From: Amycolatopsis thermoflava N1165 | GTDB taxonomy: Bacteria > Actinomycetota > Actinomycetes > Mycobacteriales > Pseudonocardiaceae | Assembly (NCBI RefSeq): GCF_000473265.1 | Contig: NZ_KI421511.1 | Location: 6,120,360-6,184,359, forward strand | Direction of reading: 5' to 3' | Length of the DNA stretch: 64,000 nt | Shown: piece by piece, positions 24,793 through 33,478 of the stretch | How positions within the stretch are numbered: position 1 is the stretch's first letter | How the letters are laid out: every line of letters begins with the position of its first letter | The notes under the pieces: generated by a model | Told to the model about the DNA's origin: nothing | The model's database searches: none | Seen by the model: the letters and a program-made list of their open reading frames with translations, nothing else | Position numbers and translations under genes: made by a program

Positions 24793-26973
24793 ATGACAAC
24801 GGCGCATGTCACATGTCCGCTCTGCGAGGCCACCTGCGGCCTGACGGTCACCTTCGACGGCAGCCAGGTCACCGAGGTGCGCGGGGACGCCGAGGACGTC
24901 TTCTCCGGCGGCTTCATCTGCCCCAAGGGCGCGTCGCTGGGCGCGCTGCACCACGACCCCGACCGCCTGCGCACCCCGCTCGTCAAGCGCGACGGCAAGC
25001 ACGTCCCGGTTTCCTGGGACGAGGCGTTCGCCGAGATCGACACCCGCCTGCTGCCGATCATGGAGGCGCACGGCCGCGACGCCGTCGCCGTGTACGCGGG
25101 CAACCCGAGCGTGCACAACCTGTCGACTTCGCTCTACGGCCGCGTCTTCTTCAAGGCGCTGGGCACCAAGAACTTCTACACCGCGGGCAGCGTCGACCAG
25201 CTGCCCAAGCACTACTCCAGCGGCTACCTGTTCGGCGACGGCATGACGATCCCGGTGCCGGACGTCGACCGCACCCAGCACCTGCTGGTGCTCGGCGCGA
25301 ACCCGCTGGTCTCTAACGGCAGCCTGATGACCGCGCCGGACATGCGCGGCCGGCTCAGGGCGATCCGCGAGCGCGGCGGCAAGGTGGTCGTGGTCGACCC
25401 GCGCCGGACCCGCACCGCGCAGGTCGCCGACGAGCACCACACGATTCGCCCTGGCACCGACGCGCTCCTGCTGTTCGCGCTGGTCAACGTCCTGTTCGCG
25501 GAGAATCTGACCGACCTGGGTCACCTCGCCGGGCACGTCACGGGTGTCGCGGACGTCGGCGAACTGTCCCGTGACTTCACCCCCGAAGCGGTCGCGCCGG
25601 TCACCGGCATCCCGGCCGGCGAAATCCGCCGGATGGCCCGTGAGCTCGCCGCCGCCGAGTCCGCCGCGGTCTACGGCCGGATCGGCACCACCACGCAGGC
25701 GTTCGGCACCCTCGCCAGCTGGCTGGTCGACGTGCTCAACGTCCTCACCGGCAACCTGGACCGCCCCGGCGGCGTGATGTTCCCGCTCGCCGCCGCGGGA
25801 CAAGCGAACAGCGCGCCCGGCAAGCGCAGGCCGTTCCGGCACGGCCGCTGGCGGACCCGGGTGCGGGGGCTGCCGGAGGTGCTGGGCGAGGTGCCGGTCG
25901 CGACGCTGGCCGACGAGATCCTCACGCCAGGCGACGGCCAGGTCCGCGCGCTGATCACGGTCAGCGGCAACCCGTGCCTGAGCACCCCGAACGCCGGACG
26001 GCTCGCGGAAGCCCTGGCGCGGCTGGACTTCATGGTGTCGCTGGACATCTACCGCAACGAGACGACCCGGCACGCCGACGTGATCCTGCCCGGCCCCACC
26101 CCGCTGGAACGGGAGCACTACGACGTCGCGCTGTACCAGCTGGCCGTGCGCAACGTGGCGAACTGGACCCCGGCCGCGCTGACGAGCGACCTGCCGCCGG
26201 AGTGGGCGACCATGCTGCGGCTCACCAGCATCGTCACCGGGCAGGGCCCGGATCCGGACATCGAAGCGCTGGACGCGTTCGTGGCGGGCCAGATCGCGCA
26301 GCGCGCCGGGCTCGACCCGGCCGTCGCGGGGGACCGCCGCGGGCCGGCGCGGCTGATCGACCTGATGCTGCGCGCCGGGCCGTACGACCTGACCCTGGCG
26401 GACCTCGAAGCCGCCCCGCACGGCGTGGACCTCGGGCCGCTTCGCCCACGCCTGCCGGAGATCCTGTCGACCGCGAGCGGGAAGGTCGAGCTGGCGCCGG
26501 AGGCCATCACCGCCGACGTGCCGCGCCTTGCCGCGGAGCTCGCGCACGTGCCGGACGGCGAGCTGGTGCTCATCGGGCGACGGCAGCTGTCGTCGAACAA
26601 CTCGTGGATGCACAACCTGGAACCGTTGGTGCGCGGCAAGAACCGGTGCACCGTGCAGGTCCACCCGGCCGACGCGGAGCGGCTCGGACTGGCCGACGGG
26701 GAACCGGCGCTGGTCAGCTCCAAGGCAGGCAAGATCGAGGTGCCGGTCGAGATCACCGAGGAGATCCGGCCCGGCGTGGTCAGCATCCCGCACGGCTGGG
26801 GCCACGGCGGGCCGGGCACGCAGACCGCGGTCGCCGCGGCGCACGCGGGCGTGAACAGCAACCTGGTGGCCGACGAGACCCTGCTGGACGCGCTGTCCGG
26901 AACCGCTGTGCTGAACGGGATCCCGGTCGAGGTGACGCCTACCAGGCCGCCGACAGGTCCGCGTGCTGCCTGA
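24793..26973 (+). CDS. Molybdopterin-dependent oxidoreductase
   Basis: A 726-residue catalytic subunit of the DMSO-reductase/formate-dehydrogenase superfamily. Cys8, Cys11, Cys15 and Cys43 form the [4Fe-4S] motif (CPLCEATC ... CPKG). The bis-MGD domains follow (AVYAGNPSVHN, LLVLGANPLVSNGSLM, VVVDPRRTRTAQVAD, ISGNPCLSTPN-like VSGNPCLSTPNAGR), and the C-terminal dinucleotide-binding domain is at about 600-715 (RRQLSSNNSWMHNLEPLVRG, VVSIPHGWGHGGPG). There is no Tat signal, so it is cytosolic. No partner subunit or maturation gene is adjacent. The Mo ligand residue and substrate cannot be fixed from sequence alone. It overlaps the converging TrmH gene by 35 bases. Confidence 0.9.
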   Translation: MTTAHVTCPLCEATCGLTVTFDGSQVTEVRGDAEDVFSGGFICPKGASLGALHHDPDRLRTPLVKRDGKHVPVSWDEAFAEIDTRLLPIMEAHGRDAVAVYAGNPSVHNLSTSLYGRVFFKALGTKNFYTAGSVDQLPKHYSSGYLFGDGMTIPVPDVDRTQHLLVLGANPLVSNGSLMTAPDMRGRLRAIRERGGKVVVVDPRRTRTAQVADEHHTIRPGTDALLLFALVNVLFAENLTDLGHLAGHVTGVADVGELSRDFTPEAVAPVTGIPAGEIRRMARELAAAESAAVYGRIGTTTQAFGTLASWLVDVLNVLTGNLDRPGGVMFPLAAAGQANSAPGKRRPFRHGRWRTRVRGLPEVLGEVPVATLADEILTPGDGQVRALITVSGNPCLSTPNAGRLAEALARLDFMVSLDIYRNETTRHADVILPGPTPLEREHYDVALYQLAVRNVANWTPAALTSDLPPEWATMLRLTSIVTGQGPDPDIEALDAFVAGQIAQRAGLDPAVAGDRRGPARLIDLMLRAGPYDLTLADLEAAPHGVDLGPLRPRLPEILSTASGKVELAPEAITADVPRLAAELAHVPDGELVLIGRRQLSSNNSWMHNLEPLVRGKNRCTVQVHPADAERLGLADGEPALVSSKAGKIEVPVEITEEIRPGVVSIPHGWGHGGPGTQTAVAAAHAGVNSNLVADETLLDALSGTAVLNGIPVEVTPTRPPTGPRAA

Positions 26974-27589
26974 TCCAGGCGTGCATCACGATGCCGGCGG
27001 CGACCCCGGCGTTGATCGAGCGGGTCGACCCGAACTGCGCGATCGACACGACCATCGCCGCCGCGTCGTGCGCCTCGGCGGACAGGCCGGGGCCTTCCTG
27101 GCCGAACAGCAGCACGCATTCCCGTGGCAGCTCGGCGGTTTCCACGCGCTGCGAGCCGGGGGTGTTGTCCACGGCGACGATCGCCAGGCCGCGGTCGCGC
27201 GCGTAGGTCAGCAGTGACGGCACGTCCGGGTGGTGCTCGAGGTGCTGGTACCGGTCGGTGACCATCGCGCCGCGCCGGTTCCAGCGCCGCCGCCCGACGA
27301 TGTGCACGGCGGCCGCGGCGAAGGCGTTCGCGGTGCGCACCACGGTGCCGATGTTGTGGTCGTGCTGGAAGTTCTCGATCGCGACGTGGAACGGGTGCCG
27401 TCGGCGGTCGATGTCGGCGACGATCGCCTCGCGCCGCCAGTACCGGTAGGCGTCCACGACGTTGCGGCGGTCGCCCTCGGCCAGCAGCTCCGGGTCGTAG
27501 TGCGCACCGGTGGGCCACTCGCCCTCCCACGGGCCGACGCCGACCGGTTCGCGTGCGGTCCACTCGGTCGGGCCGGTCTCCTCGCTCAT
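26939..27589 (-). CDS. TrmH/SpoU family RNA 2'-O-methyltransferase
   Basis: A 216-residue SPOUT-fold enzyme that would methylate a ribose in tRNA or rRNA using S-adenosylmethionine. The three SPOUT motifs are visible: NIGTVVRTANAFAAAAVHIV (about 78-97), CVLLFGQEGPGLS (about 158-170) and SIAQFGSTRSINAGVAAGIV (about 182-201), which make the trefoil knot. The RNA target is unknown. ATG 27589 overlaps the stop of the upstream membrane-protein gene (ATGA). The 3' end overlaps the molybdopterin gene by 35 bases on the opposite strand. Confidence 0.88.
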   Translation of the reverse strand: MSEETGPTEWTAREPVGVGPWEGEWPTGAHYDPELLAEGDRRNVVDAYRYWRREAIVADIDRRRHPFHVAIENFQHDHNIGTVVRTANAFAAAAVHIVGRRRWNRRGAMVTDRYQHLEHHPDVPSLLTYARDRGLAIVAVDNTPGSQRVETAELPRECVLLFGQEGPGLSAEAHDAAAMVVSIAQFGSTRSINAGVAAGIVMHAWIRQHADLSAAW

Positions 27590-28131
27590 CGGCGGGCCCC
27601 GGACAGGTCGGCGAGCAGGTCCGCGGTCGCGGTGGTGAGGTCCTGCTGGGTCATCTCGCCGGGGAACACGGCCGCGAGGTGCTCGCCGGTGAAGAACAGG
27701 GTCTGGGTGGTGATCCGCTGCGCGACCTCCGGCGGGAGGTGCGCCGCGGCGTCGCCGGGCCGCACGGTCAGCGACGGCCCGGGCACCGGCCGTGGCACGA
27801 GGACCATGGTGGCGGCGCGCGTCGTCGAGACGTACTCGGTGCGGTAGCGCAACTGGAGGACGCGCACCGGGACGCCGCGCCAGTTTCCGGCCAGTTGCAG
27901 GTTCACCGCGATGCCGTGGTGGTTGCTCGACCCGAGCACGTCGTTGAGCGTCACGAACGTCGACTGCAGCGGCGGCAGCGGCGCGTGGTCGGGCCGCCAC
28001 CCGGTGCGTGCGGCAAGCGCTTGCACCCCGTCGGCGAAGGCGTCCTGCGCGGCCCGTGCGCGTGGGCGCATGACCAGCCCCGCGACCAGGCCGCAGAGCA
28101 GGATGCCGAGCAGGATCAGGAGGATGACCAC
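27586..28131 (-). CDS. Hypothetical protein with N-terminal membrane anchor
   Basis: A 181-residue protein with a single hydrophobic segment at residues 2-20 (VILLILLGILLCGLVAGLVM) followed by a soluble domain of unknown family; VTLNDVLGSSNHHGIAVNLQ and RVLQLRYRTEYVSTTRAA are the most distinctive parts. GTG 28131 is used. It is translationally coupled to the methyltransferase downstream. No function can be assigned. Confidence 0.6.
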   Translation of the reverse strand: MVILLILLGILLCGLVAGLVMRPRARAAQDAFADGVQALAARTGWRPDHAPLPPLQSTFVTLNDVLGSSNHHGIAVNLQLAGNWRGVPVRVLQLRYRTEYVSTTRAATMVLVPRPVPGPSLTVRPGDAAAHLPPEVAQRITTQTLFFTGEHLAAVFPGEMTQQDLTTATADLLADLSGARR

Positions 28132-28146
28132 ACGGAGGATTGTGTC

Positions 28147-28536
28147 CTAGGCCTGCGGCATCGCGTGCGGCGACGGGTGCTCACGGTGCTTCCAGCGCAG
28201 GTACGCGCCCGCGTAGGAGAAGACCACCAGCGCCAGCGCGACCGCGGCGACCACCGGCAGCATCGAGCGCGGGAACACCGTGTCGTAGATGTAGTAGGCG
28301 TTGAAGCCGCCCGGCAGCGGGCCCAGGCCCTGCAGGCCGCGGAAGTAGTCCTCCAGCGCCGTCAGCGGGCAGGGGATCGGGAAGACGTTGACCGCCACAC
28401 CCCAGATGGCGAAGAACACGTGCACGAAAATGCTGCGCGGCCACCGCCATGCGAGAAACCCGCCGAGGCCGATGTAAAGCAGAGCCAGAATGTGTAATCC
28501 GACCGTTATGTCGGCCAGAACTCCCGCGATCGTCAC
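28147..28536 (-). CDS. DUF2784 family membrane protein
   Basis: A 129-residue protein with four predicted transmembrane segments. The conserved features of DUF2784 are present: an N-terminal ADITVGLHILALLYIGLGGF helix, then WGVAVNVFPIPCPLTALEDY with the CPLT motif, and the NAYYIYDTVFP loop. The family has no known activity. GTG 28536 is used, after a G-rich stretch. It lies 15 bases upstream of the hypothetical gene at 27586-28131 and may share its transcript. Confidence 0.82.
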   Translation of the reverse strand: MTIAGVLADITVGLHILALLYIGLGGFLAWRWPRSIFVHVFFAIWGVAVNVFPIPCPLTALEDYFRGLQGLGPLPGGFNAYYIYDTVFPRSMLPVVAAVALALVVFSYAGAYLRWKHREHPSPHAMPQA

Positions 28537-28653
28537 GCCGCCCCCTTCCCGCGATTCCCCTGGTATCGAGGTTACTCCTGATCAAGGCAGGAATGTCGAC
28601 TCGAATTCCGGAGATCACTTCGGGGTTTACCCCTAGGGGGCGGCGTGAATCGG

Positions 28654-29214
28654 CTACAGGCCCAAGTCGTCGAGGTCCAGCAGATACCGGTAGGTGAGGC
28701 CTTCCTTCTCGATGGCCTCACGCGCGCCGGTGCCGCGATCGACGACCGTCGCCACGCCGACCACGGTCGCGCCGGCCTCGGTGAGCGCCTCCACGGCGGT
28801 CAGCACGCTGCCGCCGGTGGTCGAGGTGTCCTCCACGGCGAGCACCCGCTGCCCGGCGACCTCGATGCCCTCGATGCGGCGCTGCATGCCGTGCGACTTC
28901 GTGGCCTTGCGCACCACGAACGCGTCGAGGACCTTCCCGTCCGCCGACGCCGAGTGCAGCATCGCGGTCGCGACCGGGTCCGCGCCGAGCGTGAGGCCGC
29001 CCACCGCCACGTAGTCCCAGTCCGCCGTGAGCTGCCGCATGAGCCGGCCGATGAGGGGGGCCGCCGCGTGGTGCAGCGTGGCCCGCCGCAGGTCGATGTA
29101 GTAGTCGGCCTCCTTGCCGGAGGCCAGCGTCACCTTGCCGTGCACCACCGACAGCTCGGTGATGAGACGTGCCAGTTCGAACTTCGCTGCCTGATCCAAC
29201 CCGGGGTTCGCCAC
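28654..29214 (-). CDS. pyrE: Orotate phosphoribosyltransferase
   Basis: A 186-residue enzyme that joins orotate and PRPP to make OMP in pyrimidine synthesis. The PRPP-binding motif VLAVEDTSTTGGSVL is at about 116-130; KVTLASGKEADYYIDLR (about 26-42) and VVRKATKSHG (about 91-100) are the other conserved regions. GTG 29214 gives MANPGLDQAAKFELARLI, the usual N-terminus; the open frame extends to 29286 but those codons look non-coding. It is a single-gene unit. The 117 bases between it and the DUF2784 gene contain CCCCTAGGGG (28630-28639) and a weak GGGG-TAAA-CCCC hairpin that may end its transcript. Confidence 0.92.
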   Translation of the reverse strand: MANPGLDQAAKFELARLITELSVVHGKVTLASGKEADYYIDLRRATLHHAAAPLIGRLMRQLTADWDYVAVGGLTLGADPVATAMLHSASADGKVLDAFVVRKATKSHGMQRRIEGIEVAGQRVLAVEDTSTTGGSVLTAVEALTEAGATVVGVATVVDRGTGAREAIEKEGLTYRYLLDLDDLGL

Positions 29215-29328
29215 GCCCGGAAGTCTTACACACGACCACGACAGGCCCGCGCCCTCGACGGCCAACGTGCGGGCCGTGGAGATCAACGAGGCGCTCGACC
29301 TGGTGGCGAGCAGCCGGGCGTGTCGCCC

Positions 29329-30198
29329 TCAGTGGGTGCTGATCGTGCGCGCCACCTCGTCCACCACGGTGCGCGTCGAGGGCGGCCACACCAGCCACGT
29401 CACCAGCTCCAGCGCCGGGTCCACCACCGGCCGCCACGGCCAGCCCGGCAGCAGGCGCGTCGCGGAGTGCTCGGTCAGCAGCACGGCGTCCGACTTGGTC
29501 GCCTCCGCGCACGCCCGCGCGTGCTCGGAGAACTGCGCGAACTGCCACAGCGGCACCACACCCGCGTCGTGCGCCGCGACGACCAGGCGGTCGTGTGCGA
29601 CCGGCACCTGCTGCCTCCCGTGGGCGAGGATCCGCACCCCGTCCAGGTCCCGCAGCCGGCACGCCGGGCCGTCGGCCAGCGGGTGCCCGGGCCGGACGGC
29701 GACCCCGAAGGGCTGGTCGAACAGCCGCGCGCCCCGCAGGCTGCCGACCGGCTGCTCGTGCACCAGGCCCAGGTCGAGCCTGCCCTCGCGGACCATCCGG
29801 AGCTGCTCGGTGCTGCTCGCCTCGGTGAGGGCGACCGCCGCGTGCGGGACCGCCGCATCGAGCGCGGCCAGCGTGTCCAGCAGCCAGTCCGCGGACAGCC
29901 CGGGCGGGATGCCGATGCCGACCACCTCGCGGGACCGGCCGGCGGCGGCGTGCGTCGTCTCTCTGGTGGCGTCCGCCAGTCGCAGCAGCAGCACCGCGTG
30001 CGCGTGCAGCGCGGCGCCGGCCGGCGTGAGCGTCGTGCCCGTCGCCCCGCGCTCCAGCAGCGGCGCCCCGATGTCCCGTTCGAGCTGCCGGATCTGACGG
30101 CTCAGCGACGGCTGGGTGAGGTGCAGCCGTTCCGCCGCACGGGTGAGCGAGCCCTCGGTCGCGACGGCGACGAAGTACCGCAGGTGACGCAGCTCCAC
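29329..30198 (-). CDS. LysR family transcriptional regulator
   Basis: A 289-residue LysR regulator. The N-terminal winged HTH (GSLTRAAERLHLTQPSLSRQ, about 16-35) is followed by the linker helix and a two-lobed effector domain (about 88-285). GTG 30198 follows GGGGAGGAG. It is divergent from an MFS transporter/flavoprotein pair, and the two TGCCT-N3-AGGCA palindromes between them fit LysR binding. It presumably activates the pair when a pathway compound is present. Confidence 0.9.
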   Translation of the reverse strand: MELRHLRYFVAVATEGSLTRAAERLHLTQPSLSRQIRQLERDIGAPLLERGATGTTLTPAGAALHAHAVLLLRLADATRETTHAAAGRSREVVGIGIPPGLSADWLLDTLAALDAAVPHAAVALTEASSTEQLRMVREGRLDLGLVHEQPVGSLRGARLFDQPFGVAVRPGHPLADGPACRLRDLDGVRILAHGRQQVPVAHDRLVVAAHDAGVVPLWQFAQFSEHARACAEATKSDAVLLTEHSATRLLPGWPWRPVVDPALELVTWLVWPPSTRTVVDEVARTISTH

Positions 30199-30210
30199 GC
30201 GCTCCTCCCC

Positions 30211-30295
30211 TGCCTGTGAGGCATGGCTGGGCTGATTAACCGGCATTGGACAGGGGCGTGTCAAGGCACGTGTACTACTCCCTGCCTCTCAGGCA
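30211..30295. promoter_or_regulatory. Twin LysR boxes
   Basis: TGCCTGTGAGGCA (30211-30223) and TGCCTCTCAGGCA (30283-30295) are the same 13-base interrupted palindrome (T-N11-A form), 72 bases apart, in the divergent region. The second is extended to CCTGCCT-CTC-AGGCAGG. Spacing suits a LysR tetramer contacting recognition and activation sites. Confidence 0.68.
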
Positions 30296-30324
30296 GGACA
30301 TCAATGGAGAAGGGACGCTCAACG

Positions 30325-31533
30325 ATGAGTCGAACTCCCGGTCGGGACCCGTACCGCTGGGTGGTGCTGGTGCTGTCCTGGGCCGCGTTCACGATGACGT
30401 CGGTGGACCGGTCGACGTGGGGACCGGCGTCGGTCGCGGTGGGCGAGCACCTGGGGGTCTCGCTCGCCGGGCTCGGCGTCTTCGCCACCGGCTACTACGT
30501 CGGCTACGTGATCTCGAACGCGGCGGGCGGCGTCCTCACCGACTGGCTGGGCGCGCGGGTCGTGATGGGCGCGTCGCTGTTCCTCGCGGGCGGGTTCATG
30601 ATCCTGTTCGGCGAGACCGACTCGGTGCCGGTCGGCATCGCGTTCCAGGCTGCGGTCGGGATCTTCGCCGGCTGTGACTACTCGGCGGGCGTGAAGCTGA
30701 TCGCGCAGTGGTTCACGCCGAAGGACCGCGGGTTCGCGATGGGCGTGTTCATGACCGCGACCTCGCTCGGCACGGTGATCGCCAACGCGGTCGTGCCGCG
30801 CCTGCTCGAGTCCGCCGGGTGGCAGACGTCGTACCACGTGTTCGGCGGCGCCTCGATGGTCATCGCGGTCCTGTGCCTGCTCCTGGTGCGGACCCGCACC
30901 GAGGATGCGGCCGAACGCGCGGTGCCGGACCTGCGCCCGCTGGCCCGCTCGCGCGATCTGTGGCTGCTCGGGCTGGCCGGGTTCGGCGGGCTGTGGGGTA
31001 CCTACGGGTTCATCACCTGGTCCAACGCGCTGATGGTCAAGGGCAGCGGGCTGACCGGGGTGCAGGCAGGCGGGGTGGTCGCGATCTTCGGGATCGCCGC
31101 CATCGCGGCCAAGCCGTGCATCGGGTTCGTGTCCGACCTGCTCGGCGGCAGGCGGAAGGCGCTGACCGTCGTCGTGCTCGGCGCGTTCGTGGTGGCGCTG
31201 CTGGTGTTCGGGACGCGGGACAGCCTGACCGGTTTCCTGTGGGTGGCGCCGTTCCTCGGCGTCGCGGCCTACGTCTACAGCCCGCTGATGGTCGCGATGA
31301 TCCCGCGCATCGCGGGGGTCGGCCTGGCCGGTTCGGCGGCCGGTGCGACCAACGCGTTCTGGCAGCTCGGCAGCACGGTCGTGCCGGTGGTGCTGGGCGC
31401 GGTCTTCCAGGCGACCCATTCGTTCTTCGCGGCGTTCGCCACGCTGGCCGCAGGCCCGCTCGTGGGAGCGCTGCTCACGCTCGGCGTCCGCGAACAGCAG
31501 CCGGCGCCGGATCGCGAGAAGGAGGCTGTGTGA
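30325..31533 (+). CDS. MFS transporter
   Basis: A 402-residue, 12-helix major facilitator permease. The first helix (WVVLVLSWAAFTMTSVDRST), the loop 2-3 motif GGVLTDWLGARVV and QAAVGIFAGCDYSAGVKLIA resemble the anion:cation symporter/oxalate-formate-type groups that import organic acids; the substrate is not established. GGAGAAGGGA precedes ATG 30325 by about nine bases. The gene overlaps the FAD oxidoreductase start (GTGTGA), so uptake and oxidation of one compound under LysR control is likely. Confidence 0.85.
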   Translation: MSRTPGRDPYRWVVLVLSWAAFTMTSVDRSTWGPASVAVGEHLGVSLAGLGVFATGYYVGYVISNAAGGVLTDWLGARVVMGASLFLAGGFMILFGETDSVPVGIAFQAAVGIFAGCDYSAGVKLIAQWFTPKDRGFAMGVFMTATSLGTVIANAVVPRLLESAGWQTSYHVFGGASMVIAVLCLLLVRTRTEDAAERAVPDLRPLARSRDLWLLGLAGFGGLWGTYGFITWSNALMVKGSGLTGVQAGGVVAIFGIAAIAAKPCIGFVSDLLGGRRKALTVVVLGAFVVALLVFGTRDSLTGFLWVAPFLGVAAYVYSPLMVAMIPRIAGVGLAGSAAGATNAFWQLGSTVVPVVLGAVFQATHSFFAAFATLAAGPLVGALLTLGVREQQPAPDREKEAV

Positions 31534-32765
31534 ACTACGACGTGATCGTCGCCGGTGGCGGTTCCGCCGGGATCGCCGCGGCGGTCGGCGCGCGGCGGGC
31601 CGGGGCCAGGACGCTGCTGATCGAGCGCGGGCCGTGCCTCGGCGGGGCGGCGACGCTGCGGAACGTGGTGACGTACTGCGGGTTGTTCACGCGGGAGGAT
31701 CGCGAGCAGGTGGTCTTCGGCGTCGCCGGCGAGATGCTCGACGGGCTGCGCGAGCTGGGCGCCGTGAGCGAGCCGACGCGCTTCACCGCGGTGGCGGTGG
31801 TGTTCGACCCGGAAGCGGTGAAACGGGTCGCCGACGACCTGTGCGACGCCGCCGGGGTGGACGTGCTGCTGCACTCGCACCTGCTGGACGCGTCCAGAGT
31901 GGACGATCGCGTTCGGACGGTGCGGGTGGCCGACCACGCCGGGGTGCACGAGTACTCCGCGGACGTGTTCGTGGACGCCACCGGTGAGGCCGACCTGGCG
32001 CAGCACGCGGGCGCGGAGGTGCGGTACGGCAACGACGGCTGGGTGCAGAACGGCACGCTGGGCGTGCGGTTCGGTGGCATCGCGGCGAACGCCGAGGTCT
32101 CGCGGGAAGCGGTGCGCGAGGCCGTCCGGGCGGCGAAGGCTCGTGGTTTGCCCGGTCTGACGGCGGAATCCGGGTTGATCGCACGGATGCCGGTGTCCGG
32201 TGACCTGATCACGTACCTGGCGGACGAGGGCTACGACGCGCGCGACGCCGCGGACACGAGCCGCGCCGAACGCAGCGCGCGACGGCAGGCCGCGGCGTAC
32301 CTGCGGGTGATCCGGACGCTGCCGGGATGCGCGGACGCCTACATCGTCAGCACCGGCCCGGAACTGGGCACGCGCGAGTCGCGGCACCTGGTCGGCCGGG
32401 TCCAGCTGACCGAGAAGGACGTGCTGTCGCCTGCCCCCGCGGACGACGCGGTGGCGATCGGCGCGTGGCCGATCGAGTACCACCCGGGGGTGGGTGTGCC
32501 GTCGGAGTGGCGGTTCATCGGCGAGCCCGGCTACTACGGCATCCCGCTCGGTGTGCTGTGGAGCCGGAACACGCCGAACCTGTTCTGCGCGGGCCGGACC
32601 GTCGACGGTGACCGTGGTGCGGGCGCTTCCTTGCGGGCCATGGGAACCGCCTTCGCGACCGGCCACGCCGCCGGGGTGGCGGCGGCGCTCAGCGCCCGGG
32701 GTGCCGTGAGTACTGCCGCGGTGCGGGAGGAACTGCAGCGCCAGGGCGCGCGGCTACCGGACTGA
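31530..32765 (+). CDS. FAD-dependent oxidoreductase
   Basis: A 411-residue flavoprotein of the FAD_oxidored (pfam12831-like) group. The dinucleotide motif VIVAGGGSAGIAAAVGARRA is at 5-24, with RGPCLGGAATLRNVVTYCGL (about 34-53) just after. DVFVDATGEADLAQ (about 146-159) and the C-terminal NLFCAGRTVDGDRGAGASLR (about 350-369) complete the FAD fold. GTG 31530 overlaps the transporter stop and has GGAGG five bases upstream. The substrate is presumably what the transporter imports. Confidence 0.85.
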   Translation: MNYDVIVAGGGSAGIAAAVGARRAGARTLLIERGPCLGGAATLRNVVTYCGLFTREDREQVVFGVAGEMLDGLRELGAVSEPTRFTAVAVVFDPEAVKRVADDLCDAAGVDVLLHSHLLDASRVDDRVRTVRVADHAGVHEYSADVFVDATGEADLAQHAGAEVRYGNDGWVQNGTLGVRFGGIAANAEVSREAVREAVRAAKARGLPGLTAESGLIARMPVSGDLITYLADEGYDARDAADTSRAERSARRQAAAYLRVIRTLPGCADAYIVSTGPELGTRESRHLVGRVQLTEKDVLSPAPADDAVAIGAWPIEYHPGVGVPSEWRFIGEPGYYGIPLGVLWSRNTPNLFCAGRTVDGDRGAGASLRAMGTAFATGHAAGVAAALSARGAVSTAAVREELQRQGARLPD

Positions 32766-32851
32766 AGCCCCGCCCGCTCTGCGGCCCCCGGGATTCGGCT
32801 CCCGGCTCGCGCGGACAGTCCGCCGCGGCCCCCGCGCCCGGCGCCCCCGGG

Positions 32852-33400
32852 TCACCGGCCCGCACCCCCGGGTGTCAGCATCTCCGCAACCGCCCGCGCG
32901 GATGCCTCCAAATCACCGGTCACCTCGGCCGGCATCGCGCCGCTGAGGCACAGCGTCGCGAATCCGTGCACGATCGACCACGCCGCGACCTGCGCCAGCT
33001 TCCCCTCCGACACCGCGTCCGCCATCACGGCCCACGCCCGTTGCCGCGCCGCCAGCAGGTCCGCGTCGTCCGCGTGGTGCAGGTCCGGCCGGAACATCAC
33101 GTCGAAGTGCGCGCGGTGCCCCACCGCGAACCGCACGTACGCGACGCCGATCTCCACCAGTCCCTGGTCCCGCGCCGCGACGAGGGCGTCGGCCAGCAGG
33201 TCGTACCCCTCGGTCGCCAGGGCGGTCACCACGCCCGCCTTGTCGCGGAAGTGGTGCACCGGCGCCGCGTGCGAGACGCCGGCCCGTCGCGCCACCTCGC
33301 GCAGGCTCAGGGCCGCGACGCCGTGCTCGCTGATCGTTTCGGCGGCCGCGTCGAGGATCGCGCGCCGCAGGTCGCCGTGGTGGTAGGAACGCTCAGCCAT
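32852..33400 (-). CDS. TetR family transcriptional regulator
   Basis: A 182-residue TetR protein. The HTH (EHGVAALSLREVARRAGVSH) with AAPVHHFRDKAGV covers residues about 24-55, and the C-terminal domain is of the WHG type. ATG 33400 gives MAERSYHHGDLRRAIL, the typical family start; an upstream ATG would add a few residues. It is divergent from a DoxX gene, with two matching palindromes between. The 86 bases beyond its stop contain GC-rich short stem-loops (for example GCGGAC-A-GTCCGC near 32812) but no gene. Confidence 0.88.
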   Translation of the reverse strand: MAERSYHHGDLRRAILDAAAETISEHGVAALSLREVARRAGVSHAAPVHHFRDKAGVVTALATEGYDLLADALVAARDQGLVEIGVAYVRFAVGHRAHFDVMFRPDLHHADDADLLAARQRAWAVMADAVSEGKLAQVAAWSIVHGFATLCLSGAMPAEVTGDLEASARAVAEMLTPGGAGR

Positions 33401-33411
33401 GCCACCAGCAT

Positions 33412-33464
33412 ATCTTTCCATTGACAAGATGCGAGCGCGGGAGCAATCTTGTCACTGACAAGAT
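33412..33464. promoter_or_regulatory. Two TetR operators
   Basis: ATCTTGTCA-C-TGACAAGAT (33446-33464) is a perfect 9-1-9 palindrome. ATCTTTCCA-T-TGACAAGAT (33412-33430) is the same site with two mismatches in one arm. Their centres are 34 bases apart, covering both divergent promoters. Confidence 0.78.
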
Positions 33465-33478
33465 ATGGAGGAGACCCC

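Noticed and set aside
28013..28024. LacI-like palindrome GCAAGCGCTTGC
   Set aside because: It lies within the coding sequence of the hypothetical gene at 27586-28131, far from a promoter, and is half the length of the true operator at 22341-22364.
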